From contig NC_134025.1 in the NCBI RefSeq assembly GCF_964204645.1, forward strand, positions 4,965,001 through 5,029,000: a DNA stretch of 64,000 nucleotides, given 5' to 3'. The DNA is from Tubulanus polymorphus (lineage: Eukaryota; Nemertea; Palaeonemertea; Tubulaniformes; Tubulanidae). Of this stretch, positions 24,001-34,339 are shown piece after piece. How positions within the stretch are numbered: the first letter of the stretch is position 1; each line of letters begins with the position of its first letter. The notes beneath the pieces were generated by a model. The model ran no database searches, had not been told where the DNA came from, and saw nothing but the letters and a program-made list of their open reading frames with translations. Position numbers and translations under genes: made by a program.

Positions 24001-26447
24001 CTAGTCGTCTTTTTTAAGTATGTTTGGTCAGGCATCATATTATTTTGTCAGGTGTCAGTTACTCGATATGAGTGTTTTTTGGAAACACTCAGCCTTTAAT
24101 AACGATCCGACCAAATTGCTATTCATCAGTTCATTGATCATCAGTTCATTGCTTGTCTGCTAGGATATTAAAAATTACATCTTAGATATGTCAAATGTAT
24201 GCGTATTTTCTTTTATTTCAGATGGAGAATTTACTCATTACCTGCTCATTACAAATATAATCATGAAAATCATTTAATTATTAACAAGTTTGTCTCGCTG
24301 TGTCATTCATTTTAGGTTTTGATGCTTTTGGGGAAGTGTTACAGCCAGCAACAAATGCAGCTTCTGACCAGAAAAAACCAGACGACAGATATATTGTTAA
24401 AGGCGACTTAGATAGCAGTCTGGCCTCAATTGTTGGAAATCTCAACATGAATGGTACAGGACAAATAAAAAAGTATGTTCCAACTATATGAAGCAATTGA
24501 TTGATATTTCCCCATCTCTAGGTGATTGTTTCACTACAGGAGCTGATCTCAGTATCATGAATCACAAAAATGAGTCTTGTTTCCAATAACTGATTGATTT
24601 TGAACGTTAAGATATCATCCAGTGTAGGATTATTAGACTAATTTAAAGAATTGGAAGGTTAAAAGATTGCTACTTTTTCAAGCATAATTTACCTTTATAT
24701 ACTATAAGCACAGGTTTCATTGTATACTGATGCCTGTTATTGATTTATTCACATTCACTCAAGTGTTTTTAGGTCTAAAAATTCCCCATGAATGTTTTAA
24801 TATTTGTTCAATGCTGGTGTTCTTTCAGAACTGATCATCAGTGGAGTCCATCAGCACAAAATAAACAACAACTGACTGGTGGTTCAAACTGGTCATCAGG
24901 GACCGTTTCAGCAACAATGAGTTCATCCGCTTGGCCACAGCAACCACCGATGGTACGATGATAATTACTCATAGGAATTAATTTTTATGCTAGGTTCAGA
25001 ACCTTAATCTTACGACAGTCTTGCTATTACGTGTAACATATTGTTTTCGAAGAAACACTGCCATAGAACACTAAATCTATAGGAAATGGAATATATTATT
25101 AAAAGACTAATTTCATTCAGCAATCTGTTTAGAGACCATTGTCAGTGTGAATGGGTCACCCTAGTACTGGTATAAAAATTGCACTATGAATGTGTAGCTA
25201 CCCGGTATGTGTAATTTATTTCAAAACAATATGTTTGTCTTCCAGGGCTCAATGCAACAGCAACCAATGATGGGTGTATATCCTGCAGGTCAACAACAAC
25301 CATTTGTAGTAAGTATTTGATTATCAATTGTCTTTATATTTTGAATCCTTTCCTTTGTAATTTACTCTCTATTAACTCGTTTCTTGTGATAATATTGCTA
25401 CTGTTTTGATATTTTTAATCATGATAATTTTTAAACACTTCTAATACTGAAATCTAAACATGCATCTTGAATTGATAATCCATTTAATGAATGATAATTG
25501 CACTCTACTCATTGACATTGATCTAACATTGTAGGTTTTTCATAATACGTGCTTGGATATCTTTCAGACATAACATAAGATATTGACTATGGTTGCTCTA
25601 ATTGTTCAAATTCATTAAGAGTGGTAATTTAGTAACACTCATCTGGGTTTTGAGAAAACAGTTACTGTAAAAGACTTGTTCAGCGACCACTATGATTGAT
25701 TATGTTTGAAAGGTGAATGATTTGTACTATCGGAACTAAGGTTTGCTACGATTTGTCTAACAGCTAACATATTAATACAATGCGTGAATGTTCACAATAT
25801 GATAATGTGCCGAAGGTGGTGATTTAAAAGTTTCGCCGTATGATTTGTCTGTGACTGATCAGTTCCTTGTTGCATACATAGATAGCTGTTCATTCGTGCA
25901 TGTAACATAGTTCATGCATGTAGATGCTGTGTAAAATCACACTGGAAATAGTCTTAAGTCCTTTGATATTTTAGATTTGTGAGGAAATTTCAACACCACT
26001 TCCGTAATGACAGGCTGACATTGAATTAGATGTGATCAGATAGAAATTTAACATTTCAGACAGAAAGAAACATTTTATAGTATAGAAAACATAAGGATTA
26101 ATAGATTATTAAATCATAAGTGAAACGGCCTGTATTTCCAGCAATGAACTTGATAAATGAATATTTTTGACGGTTCTTGTTGAGATGTTCGTGTTAGACA
26201 ATGATGCTAAGTAGTAAATACTATGTTCTGCTTACACTTTCAGAGACCTGGCATGTATCATACGGTGGGGCAGCCTTACATGAACGGGTATCCTTATTTT
26301 CAGGCACAACAACGACCGATGGGGGCAGGGATGGGTATGGGTATTCAACAACCCAGTATGATGTATGGACAACAGCCGCAACCAAACTTATTCCAGCAGC
26401 AACCACGACCACAACAATCACCACCTGATCCCTTCGGAGCATTATGA
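9095..26447 (+). CDS. PICALM: PICALM/AP180-type clathrin assembly protein (25 exons)
   Basis: Phosphoinositide-binding clathrin adaptor of the PICALM/SNAP91/LAP/UNC-11 family. It recruits clathrin and AP-2 to PIP2-rich plasma membrane and sorts vesicle SNAREs. ATG at 9095; stop at 26445-26447. Exons: 9095-9224, 9784-9926, 10086-10161, 10583-10685, 12202-12241, 12557-12613, 12706-12817, 12907-13013, 13109-13150, 15394-15476, 16270-16402, 17891-18224, 18343-18429, 18623-18670, 20078-20212, 20692-20754, 21237-21428, 21568-21939, 22040-22141, 22271-22327, 23182-23241, 24316-24472, 24829-24952, 25246-25308, 26244-26447. They sum to 3024 nt, 1007 aa, with every phase closing. The ANTH domain spans about residues 1-285; the tail is disordered and motif-rich. 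Invertebrates usually have a single gene co-orthologous to PICALM and SNAP91, so the symbol is approximate. A minimal annotation based only on long open frames would miss most of this gene. Confidence 0.95.
11029..11515. mobile_element. hAT-like MITE in PICALM intron 4
   Basis: A 487-bp element with perfect 13-bp terminal inverted repeats (AGAGTTGCCACTT at 11029-11041; its reverse complement at 11503-11515). It is flanked on both sides by the 8-bp direct repeat GCTTACTC (11021-11028 and 11516-11523). An 8-bp target-site duplication with short inverted ends is typical of hAT transposons. The interior is unusually rich in CCGGATTT motifs near both ends and has no transposase frame, so it is non-autonomous. 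It is clearly a transposon insertion; the superfamily is inferred. Confidence 0.88.
11973..12034. repeat. Two-copy 31-bp tandem repeat
   Basis: The unit starting CAACGTTTCGCATATGATAA occurs twice in direct succession, at 11973 and 12004, without visible change. It lies in PICALM intron 4. Confidence 0.8.
13326..13349 (+). other. Candidate 24-nt microexon (GLQENAKG) in PICALM
   Basis: An acceptor with a pyrimidine run (CTTTTTTCGCTTTAG) is followed by 24 nt and then the donor GTATGT. The flanking exons 9 and 10 both end and start in phase 0, so inclusion would add eight residues, GLQENAKG, between DIPDLAK and APSSLL without breaking the frame. This position is the end of the ANTH helical core. 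It is a prediction from signals only. Confidence 0.45.
14111..14271. repeat. Foldback element with tRNA-like arms, copy 2
   Basis: Second member of the family seen at 2704-2950. The left arm (14111-14166) and right arm (14210-14271) are inverted and imperfect, and the right arm carries GGTTCGAATCCCTGCCGA. The centre is shorter than in copy 1 but shares the stretch around ACATGTACCTGCGCA. It lies in PICALM intron 9. Confidence 0.6.
15251..15308. repeat. (CATA)n microsatellite
   Basis: About 14 perfect tandem copies of a tetranucleotide in PICALM intron 9, less than 100 bp before exon 10. Confidence 0.95.
16602..16622 (+). other. Candidate 21-nt microexon (MGQSADD) in PICALM
   Basis: The acceptor TGCTATTTCAG is followed by 21 nt and the donor GTATGT. 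Exon 11 ends and exon 12 begins in phase 0, so the seven codons MGQSADD would insert in frame after EQLK. The supporting evidence is limited to splice signals and frame. Confidence 0.4.
18750..18963. repeat. Foldback repeat with ACCCAGTTCC tips
   Basis: It starts ACCCAGTTCCAAAC and ends GTTCTGGAACTGGGT, so the tips are inverted. It resembles in tip sequence the elements at 29432-29560, 32120-32229 and 33340-33446. It lies in PICALM intron 14. Confidence 0.45.
23001..23078. repeat. 21-bp minisatellite, just under four copies
   Basis: The unit ATGGTGCTGTATTCACCTCCG repeats in tandem with no visible change in the first three copies; the last copy is partial. It lies in PICALM intron 20. The unit length is a multiple of three, so it happens to be open in one frame, but the codons match nothing in the protein. 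Confidence 0.92.
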
Positions 26448-27310
26448 ACCTAGTAATTCAGGTACTTTCCGAAAGAAATCAGGCTTTTCAATTCTGACAT
26501 TTAACGCCTTGTGTGCCAGATGATATATGTCGATTTCCCATATTTGGTCAGAATTTCACCTATTTTTGGCGTTTTGATACATCTGGAAAAATTAGAAAAA
26601 ATTTCACCGGCTGGAACCAATCCACATCGAGCTGTCATATATTGATTGATTACTAAGCATATAGAAACCACTGGGAAGCACCTGTGCTATAAATCAATCA
26701 GCTTAATAAACCCTAAGCTAACTGCAGATTTCCATGGAAATCTAATCTGCATTCGATCTACGTGGTTTGGCGCTCCAAGTGTTAAATGAAATGGGCAATC
26801 TGCACGTAATGACAATTGTACTTATGGTTCATTGTTTTTCAGCTACGATGCTGGATTCAAATGGACAATAAACTGTGGCAATCTGTACATAATACACAGT
26901 ATATATGGATATTGTATCTGTTTTTCGTTTTTCTACAAGTCGGGTATATCACCAAATTATAGAGAAAAGCTGCTACTAGTCTGTACTGACTCATGTGTCA
27001 CGCCGTTCACAAAAGAGTATTGATGGTATCGAACATTTGCATGTATAAGACCTATTCAAACTGAAAACTGCGTTCAAATTACTGAAATACAACATATTTG
27101 ATTGTTCGGTGCTGCATAAAAATTGATACTGTTAGTTGGTGTAAGATAGTGTATCTGTAATATAGAAATAAATATGCAATTGATCCGCAGACATTAGGCA
27201 ATCATATACGTGTACAATATCATTCATGTATTTCACTGTCAATTCTATCCTCAGTGTGCCAAGACGGTGTTGTTCCTGTTTGGACAAATAAAATTCATAC
27301 TTTGTAATTC
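26448..27310 (+). other. PICALM 3' UTR (likely extent)
   Basis: AT-rich sequence after the stop codon. Polyadenylation signals AATAAA occur at 27287-27292 (in ACAAATAAAATTC) and near 27167; another near 26702 is less likely. The end given here assumes the 27287 signal. A longer UTR towards 28.2 kb is also possible. Confidence 0.45.
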
Positions 27311-27894
27311 ATACTTTGTACCACAGCTATGAAAAAAGAATAGTAGTCTGTGTGCGATCATCAAATTTAAGATACCAGGTGCCTCTCCCGAGATAGCCTC
27401 CAAAATTCAATCTGCTGACTTGCTACAAAGGATAAGAATGATATTAATGAACAGAGAAATTATATCTATGTGTATAAATAAAAAATCAATTTCATCATTA
27501 TAAATACGTACTAAGATAACGCTGATATATCCTGTTCAAAGAAAGATGCTCTGTTCCATTTGTTGATATATTTTCAGCATTAACATTACTCTGGTATAAA
27601 AATTGAATTGAACACTAATGTCTAGTGCTTGTTGCTTTCAATGCAGATAAAGATTGACTAGAGCCTTCTAAGTGTTATAAACTTGAAAATCTCTGCTACT
27701 ATCCTGTGCTGAGAAAAATATAGATCTATTATTGTACTCGCCAAGTGGACAGGATATTATGTTTGTGATATAACTGTAGCTTAACTTGTGCCGAGATACC
27801 AAAACCACAATAATCAATGTCATATTACCTCTGATTATTGATGACTAAAAAATGATTTCATTTCTCCTCTCGTATTCAGTTTGTATTATCGATA

Positions 27895-27896
27895 TG

Positions 27897-27931
<35 letters not shown>

Positions 27932-27944
27932 CATTATTATTATG
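27895..27944. repeat. (TTA)n microsatellite
   Basis: About 16 copies of ATT/TTA with one interruption (ATC). Confidence 0.95.
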
Positions 27945-28110
27945 AATGGACGCAGTATGTTTATTCTCAAAGAGAATTCATATTAGCGAGGAATGTGAAT
28001 CAATGAATGTTATCTATGATTTTTGTTGTTATTATTAATGTTATTGTATATGTATCATAACAATGTATACTTGTATATACTTTGTATATTTCCGTTATTA
28101 AAAAATATGT

Positions 28111-28178
28111 AGTATATATGATAATATAATATATATATAGTAAATATATATATATATATATATATATTGTGATATATA
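28111..28178. repeat. (TA)n tract
   Basis: Imperfect then perfect TA dinucleotide repeat, self-complementary and able to extrude as a cruciform. Confidence 0.9.
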
Positions 28179-29431
28179 GAGATTTACACAAAGAATAATA
28201 TTTCAGTTCATTCAGTCTTTGTTCATTTTTTGTTTGAAACAAGTGAAAAAGTGCTAATTGTTCAATAGTTCTCTTGCAAAATTTTTGTCAAAAATATTGT
28301 AAAATTGAATATCAATACCGGTTGGCCTATATTTCCAAGTAAATTTGTCCTCTGGATGAGCACTTAAACGAATTTGTTATCGTTCATGACTTCTCAGTCA
28401 ATTTTTCTAAATTCATTACTTAGGAATATCTATGAGTAAATGCACCATCTGTTGAAAATAATAATCTACAGGCAACATTTGTGTGCCTTGGAATATATTG
28501 GCTTGCATTCATCTAGTTGAAAAAAATTCTTATTGCTGACACAACCTCTTGGCTGAACTGAAATTTTTGTGGATCTAGGATATTCACTCATTTAAGTTAC
28601 TGTTGACGTGTTGAAATTGAAATGGAAAACTATAATACCTGTATACAATTATGATTGAAATGATGATTAATTTTTGGATCAGTGCATTAAATTCAAAAGC
28701 AACTAGGTTCACTTAGTTCATGCTAGACCTTTTGTTGAAGTAAACTACTGTAATGTGGAAGACTACATTTTAGCGCAGAAATAATGGATGTTCTTATAAA
28801 AGAGATTTTAATCAACTTCAGAAATACTGTGATTCATTCGTATTAGATATCAATTAAATGTGTGGTTCCGATTTGACTGAGCATTATATGTAGGCATCAG
28901 TGTCTTGTACAGTCATTTTAGAATGCTAATGAAATTAAGAAAATATTAAGAATGATATTATATTGAATATAGTATAGAATTGAGTACTTAATGTTTATAA
29001 ATGGGCACGATGATTACCGGTAATGAACTATTGTGCAATATATTAATAGTTAACCAGTTAAGTGCGAGATCCAGATGTAGCATTCATATCTTCATGTTAG
29101 GTTGCATATACATGTAGATTTCGATACAGAAAACACAACAATTGTCATTGTTTTGTGATGTTTTCTTAGCAGTTATCTTTTAATATCTTAGGGTCACTTA
29201 AGCTGAACAGTTACTGAAAATGTGCATTCCATTGTATATTGATGATTAGATTAATAAGGAAAACTTAATGTATTTGTGTCTTTTGAATAAGACGAACAGT
29301 CCAGAAAATGTTCTGATAGCTGGTTGTAGTTTTTCTGCTGAGAATCAACATTTATTTTCATGAGAAACAAAAACATGCCCTTTCGTTTGAAAATGAATTT
29401 GTTCAAATGGGCAGGTTTTAAAGGCTGATCT

Positions 29432-29560
29432 GGGCCCAGCTTGAAAAAGTTAAAGCTCAAAACGGTTAAGTTTGAATTGATGTCCTCATTGAAAACATGA
29501 AGTAACCAATAGCAATTACACCAAAAATTTGAGTTATACTCTTTTGTGAAACTGGGCCCT
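29432..29560. repeat. Foldback repeat with GGGCCCAG tips
   Basis: It begins GGGCCCAGCTTGAAA and ends TTTGTGAAACTGGGCCC, which are inverted relative to each other. Length is about 129 bp. It belongs with the tip-related elements at 18750, 32120 and 33340. Confidence 0.55.
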
Positions 29561-29999
29561 GTACAACATTTTTTTAAACCTGTCTGGCACAGAATTTGAA
29601 GATATCCCACCTTTGAAATAATGATATTTTGTGCTGGAATTGGCATTACTGATTATCTGTTGTTCCAGATCAGTAGTTATTTGAGACCTGCTCATTTTTG
29701 AATGAACGACCTTGCACAGCATAATGGTACATATCAGTCTAGCACAGTTACCAGATGATGACTAGCAACAAGATGATGTATTTATAGTTAATAAAATGTT
29801 ACTGTAGTGATATGAAATATTAAATTAGCGTCTTGTCTCTTGGTTGAATTTTGGATGGAGGAGGTTAATAGTTGCCTATTTTGTTTAAGCATAGACACGT
29901 TGCTATCACCTTTCTCAGTTTGATCAGTATACATGAGGCTCAACGTGAAAAGATAATTCTGTCTTTCTGTTATTTGTTGAGCTTGATGAATTCTGTCAT

Positions 30000-32119
30000 C
30001 CTGTATTTGTTGAGCTCGCTCTCGGATCAATAGAATTTTTAACCTGTTACACGTGATCTATTGCATCACAGCTTTAAAAACTGTCTTCATAGATAAAATG
30101 CATATACGTAGTAGAACTCTGAACTCTTTCTGTTAAGGTCAATTCTTAGTGCAAATGTCAAGGTGGATGGGCTATGATGACACAGTGGCAGTGGTGATCA
30201 TTTTTGGCTTTATTAAACCCTGGCCTAATAGGTCGGTAACCCATATAATAAAACCCCACTATTTACAGATTAAAAGCCGATAATTTATAGAATCAAAGAA
30301 TTATATTAAAAGAAACGAGGTTTCGAACTCTACTTGAGATCATTTTGCCGAGTGCATTTCTTTTTTTTTAAATATCGTAAGACGTGTTTAGGGCGATATT
30401 TAGTTCTACCCTCATTGAATTGAATTGAATAGTCTGTCCTAATTGCGTTTAATGAAGATTCAACATAAATGTGGTGCGAAAGTAAAATAATGCCCTACGG
30501 AATGCCCGATGATATGAATGCTGATTCTTATACGTTTGAAGGTGACGAACTGTTTGTACGATTTGTTGGTAGATGAAATAATGATTAATAGTCGTAGACT
30601 CCTAGTAGTAAGTACAAATAACTATCATCAAATAGGCTAAATAGGCCTATCACTCGAAGTCGAAACTCGTTTTTTTGATAGTCAGTAACCTGACTGTCGT
30701 TTAGTTTCACGATCGGATATTTTCACAAACCACAAGTTGGTATTAGCCCATCCGATTATAAAAAGCTTACAACCAACGATTAGGTAACTAACTAGTTTCG
30801 TGTCAAAGCAAAGCGCTTCTTCACAGTTTATAGCCCTACTCATAACCTCCCAAAATTTTGAACCTAAGATATTAAAAATTTGACTAAAATTCTCTTTGGC
30901 TAAAAGTTATTGATTTTTAGTTCACTGATAAATGATATAGGCCTACTGAAATAGAGAATTTTGGAAGCGGGGTGCAAAAGCGCTTAGACTTTTGACTTGG
31001 GCCAACATTTTTGTCGATCATATACCCCTATGGACTTCATGATCCATGTTTGGACTAATGAATAAGTAACAGAAAAGCTTCATCGGTAACTTTAGTTTCA
31101 GTGGATGATTAAAATTCACAATGTCTGGGATCATCAATTTTTTTGGATTAAACGCTAGAAATCCCACAATGAATTCAGCCAAAAAGAGAAACTTTGCATA
31201 GGAGAGTCAGGCCTATATATATGCGCAGCGTTGGTTTATTTCTTTGTATATTTTTTTGGATATTTCGCTTAACTTTTTAAACACATAGGCTGCATAGAAT
31301 AGATAATGACGGGACTGCAGGCTTGTTCTCTTATGGGTTAGTAAGGCTAATGAATTTGTACTGCAGTTACATAGGCAGGAAAATGTCAATTCTTTTAAAT
31401 CAAGTGATACCGGTAATGATGTTTATTTTATTGAGTTGCGGCTATAATTGGCGTTGATATCTGAATGGAACGCCTAAGCATTGCAACCACACCCTGGATT
31501 TACATAACTGTTCTTAAACTTCATTTCATAAGGTGAAATATCATTAGGCCGGTGTCTTAACCAAGGCTTGCCACATGGTGCCCTAATTGTGAGAAATATA
31601 TTGGTGGTTAACAAGTCTGAAATAGAATAGATAACAATCCTTATAAATTGGAACCTTGCAAGAATTTTAGTTCAGTACTTATTGTTTTGAACCAGACGTT
31701 TTTGTCAAGCCAGATTGATCCTGTTATATGGTTCACATTTTTATTAATCTACCAAGCCACTCAGTTCGAGGTCAAAGAGAACCATTGACTTGGGAACTGC
31801 CACATTGAGAAGAGGAGTGATGTAATTACGCCGACTGAATTGAGTTCAGCAGTTGTCGCTAGAATTTGGCTGCGGAGTCAATAAAGTAATTCAAGACTTG
31901 ATGACTTATAACCATGGTAACAAGAATTACCCTGCATCTCATTAGAAATATCATTCAGGTTTTCTTCAATTTTCTTCATATTCGAATTCTGCCTAGGCCT
32001 AAATGAGGGATATGTTTGTGGGGCTTGAATTAGACGTATGCCGATTTCTGGTAGGCTTAGTTAAGAAAAATCAGATTCTATCGATACTTGCTGCTTGTAT
32101 CAATTCTATTGATACTCCT
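30000..32119. other. Intergenic sequence
   Basis: I see no gene or well-defined element. Open frames on both strands are short and lack family features. Confidence 0.4.
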
Positions 32120-32229
32120 GGACCCAGTTCCACAGTTAGAGTTAGAGTTAACTCTGAGTTAAAGTTAGTTCATTTTCAATGAGTTAACTCAAAGTTAAAT
32201 CTTAACTCACAACTGTGGAACTGGACCCT
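32120..32229. repeat. Foldback repeat with CCAGTTCCACAGTT arms
   Basis: The left arm GGACCCAGTTCCACAGTT (32120-32137) and the right arm AACTGTGGAACTGGACCC (32211-32228) are near-perfect inverted repeats. The inner part is also partly self-complementary (GAGTTAACTC-type blocks). The total of 110 bp makes it a hairpin-forming MITE-like unit. Confidence 0.75.
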
Positions 32230-33339
32230 GCTCTTATTACTATGTACTTTAGTAAGAGCATATACGTACAGGGTAGGCTAATGGCTTATTTTTTAGCAAT
32301 TGAATCTAGAATATAAGCAAACAGTCTCCGTTTATATTGGCTGCGGTCCATATGTTATTTTTCCCCACTGACATATTAGAACACTCAACAAAATTAATGC
32401 ATAGGGGCCTATTTATCGTTCATGAATTAATTCAGTACATTCATTTCATAAACAGTCCACTTAAAACCTTAAGATATCGACCTAGGCAGAAATCTATTGC
32501 TCTAAAAGTCATTATTTCGAGAACAATGTAGTATTCAAAGGCTACGAGATAATTTTCGCGATGATCGTCACTAACTTAGGTCTGAGACCTCTGAATGAGT
32601 TCGTAAGTTTCGTAACGCGTTCAACATTCTCATTGGAACGTAAGTGATTGACGATGATGTCCTTGAGTCGCCGGGAATTATAATGAGTTTCCAGACTCTA
32701 TTAAACAATAGTCAGTACTGCCACCTCGAGTGCATAAATCAAACTATCGTAAAATCATACAATACGTTTAGCACGCGCGTGTGTGTCAGGTCTACTGTGC
32801 GGGCATTTCTGATAGGACAAACATACACACTTCAGCTATGTTCTGTCTGCTTGGTGGTAGTAAACTAGTACTGAGAAATGGGATTTTTGCACCAAATGAT
32901 TGAAGGTACGATTGTGAACATTGTTTTTAATTTTACTAGGCGAAATCAAATTGCTATTTTACCTGTAACCCCCTGACATTTCGATTTCAATTCTTGAAAA
33001 CTTTTTAAACATCTCGCCGTGACACAGTTTTAGTATGGTAGAGACCTCGGTAATTCGAAAAGGATATTCTTCATGTATTCATTTATGACGTTTTTAGATT
33101 CATTACGGATTTCTTCATGTTTGAGTCTGGTCAATATGTTTTATTGTATGAACATATTGTTCGTTTTTTAACAGTTATCAGCCTAAAAGTATAGAACAAT
33201 AGAATTCTAGATGGTCTGGTTTCTCTTTCAGAAAATTCTTCAGAGGGCGGCTAATTTTAGAAAATTGGTTGCTATTATCCAAAACATTATAAAGTTACGA
33301 ATCTATGAATTGAAAGTTATTGCCATTACTAAGATACAA

Positions 33340-33446
33340 GGGGCCTGTTTCACAGAACAACTTGAACATTTCATTTACATTTAAGTGTCATCAGTATTGT
33401 GTAGGCCTATTACAAAGACACTAAGTTGTTTTGTGAAAGATGCCCC
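33340..33446. repeat. Foldback repeat with GGGGCCTGTTTCACA tips
   Basis: The left arm (33340-33364) and right arm (33423-33446) are inverted with a few mismatches. The tips read GGGGCCTGTTTCACAGAACA and its near reverse complement. It is tip-related to the elements at 29432 and 32120. Confidence 0.65.
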
Positions 33447-33703
33447 GGTATAAGAATTACTAACTGAAATGCCTACACTTCTCCACGATGTGTGTTGTTG
33501 TAGAGCTATTGGGTTTATGGTTCAATTCTAGCCATGCTCTAACAGTATTCCATACTTCTAAAGTACAAAAAATATGGATACCGGTTTGTCTGGTTTGAAA
33601 GGCCTGGTTTAAATCCATATGCCTAGACATTTGTCACCACTCAAATGAATTAATTCTTTATGAGGGTAGACGTTTCAATGTTGTATTCACTAAACTGTGA
33701 CGA

Positions 33704-33762
33704 CGTTTATATCCAGGACATTCCTGAGCAATAATTGTTCGGGAATGTCCTGGATATGAACG
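33704..33762. repeat. Near-perfect 28-bp-arm hairpin
   Basis: The arms 33704-33731 and 33735-33762 are inverted repeats with three mismatched positions and only a 3-nt spacer (TAA). The core is ATATCCAGGACATTCC and its reverse complement. The spacer is too short for a typical microRNA precursor loop, though a longer loop could form by leaving inner pairs open. It may be a solo foldback or a palindromic binding site. Confidence 0.8.
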
Positions 33763-34068
33763 TTATTACAATTTGTCATCCAACGATCATATTTCATCAG
33801 TCTTTTAAGATTAATGCTTACTTCTGAAACCGGCCTCGATATTCCTCCACTCGCTGTATACTGTTGTTCGCGTTATCATCATCATTAATAGACCTGCTGT
33901 GTTTAACCTCGTGGCTCGAAAACAAGTTCGGAATATGAAATGTGAGTGACATTTTGAAATGATATTATAAGAATCCCACACTCACATGAAAAGCGAGTTC
34001 GAAAAAATTGCCTTTAGTTAATGATTCATTTTCGACGTTTTGACTATATTCTTAAACTAGGGGCACAC

Positions 34069-34183
34069 GAGCATATTTTTCACCCAAATGCGACGATTGA
34101 ATTCACCAGCGAATTTATACGCCCGATACAAGCGCGGCCTTATTTTTCGGGCGTTTTAAGAATTCGGGCTAAAAATACGCTCG
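34069..34183. repeat. Short inverted-repeat region
   Basis: CGAGCATATTTTTCACCC on the left and GGGCTAAAAATACGCTCG on the right are imperfect inverted repeats about 80 bp apart. The region includes another TTATTTTTCGGGCG copy. The 103-codon open frame crossing it is explained by this repeat structure, not by a protein. Confidence 0.4.
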
Positions 34184-34339
34184 TATTTATAATTTTGTCA
34201 TTGTTTGCATTCGAGTCTAGCTCCAGGAACAGTGCAGTAACCTATATCCATAGAAATCAATTCGAATTAGCCGATTTAGTAACCATTGATAAGACACTAT
34301 ATCCGTGTTATATATATGGGGATAATCTATAGAGAATCC

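Larger units (their letters stand above)
16270..26447 (+). other. Disordered adaptor tail of the PICALM-type gene
   Basis: Exons 11-25 encode a Ser/Pro/Ala/Met-rich tail with endocytic short motifs. NPF-type motifs (EH-domain ligands) appear as TNPFAS, SNPFIS and TNPFAT, and NPW as TNPWAS. Clathrin-box-like or AP-2-type DLF motifs appear as IDLFGS and VDLFST. The protein ends in PDPFGAL. Exon 18 has a Met/Gly/Ser/Pro-rich repeat ([10 protein letters not shown]). The conserved blocks [13 protein letters not shown] (exon 22) and LTGGSNW (exon 23) match vertebrate PICALM. Exon 25 contains an internal in-frame acceptor (TTATTTTCAG) 60 nt after its start, which could give a form shorter by 20 residues. 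Confidence 0.88.
27311..29431. other. Intergenic or extended 3' UTR, simple-repeat rich
   Basis: No coding exon was recognised. The region is very AT-rich and holds the (TTA)n and (TA)n tracts listed separately. The short open frames are chance frames in low-complexity DNA. Confidence 0.5.

Noticed and set aside
29251-29646. 131-codon minus-strand frame
   Set aside because: Low-complexity residues, no family features, and its middle crosses a foldback element.
34021-34332. 103-codon open frame starting MIHFRRFDY
   Set aside because: It spans a short inverted-repeat region, matches no family I know, and has no splice context. It is explained by repeated TTTTTC/GAAAAA blocks.
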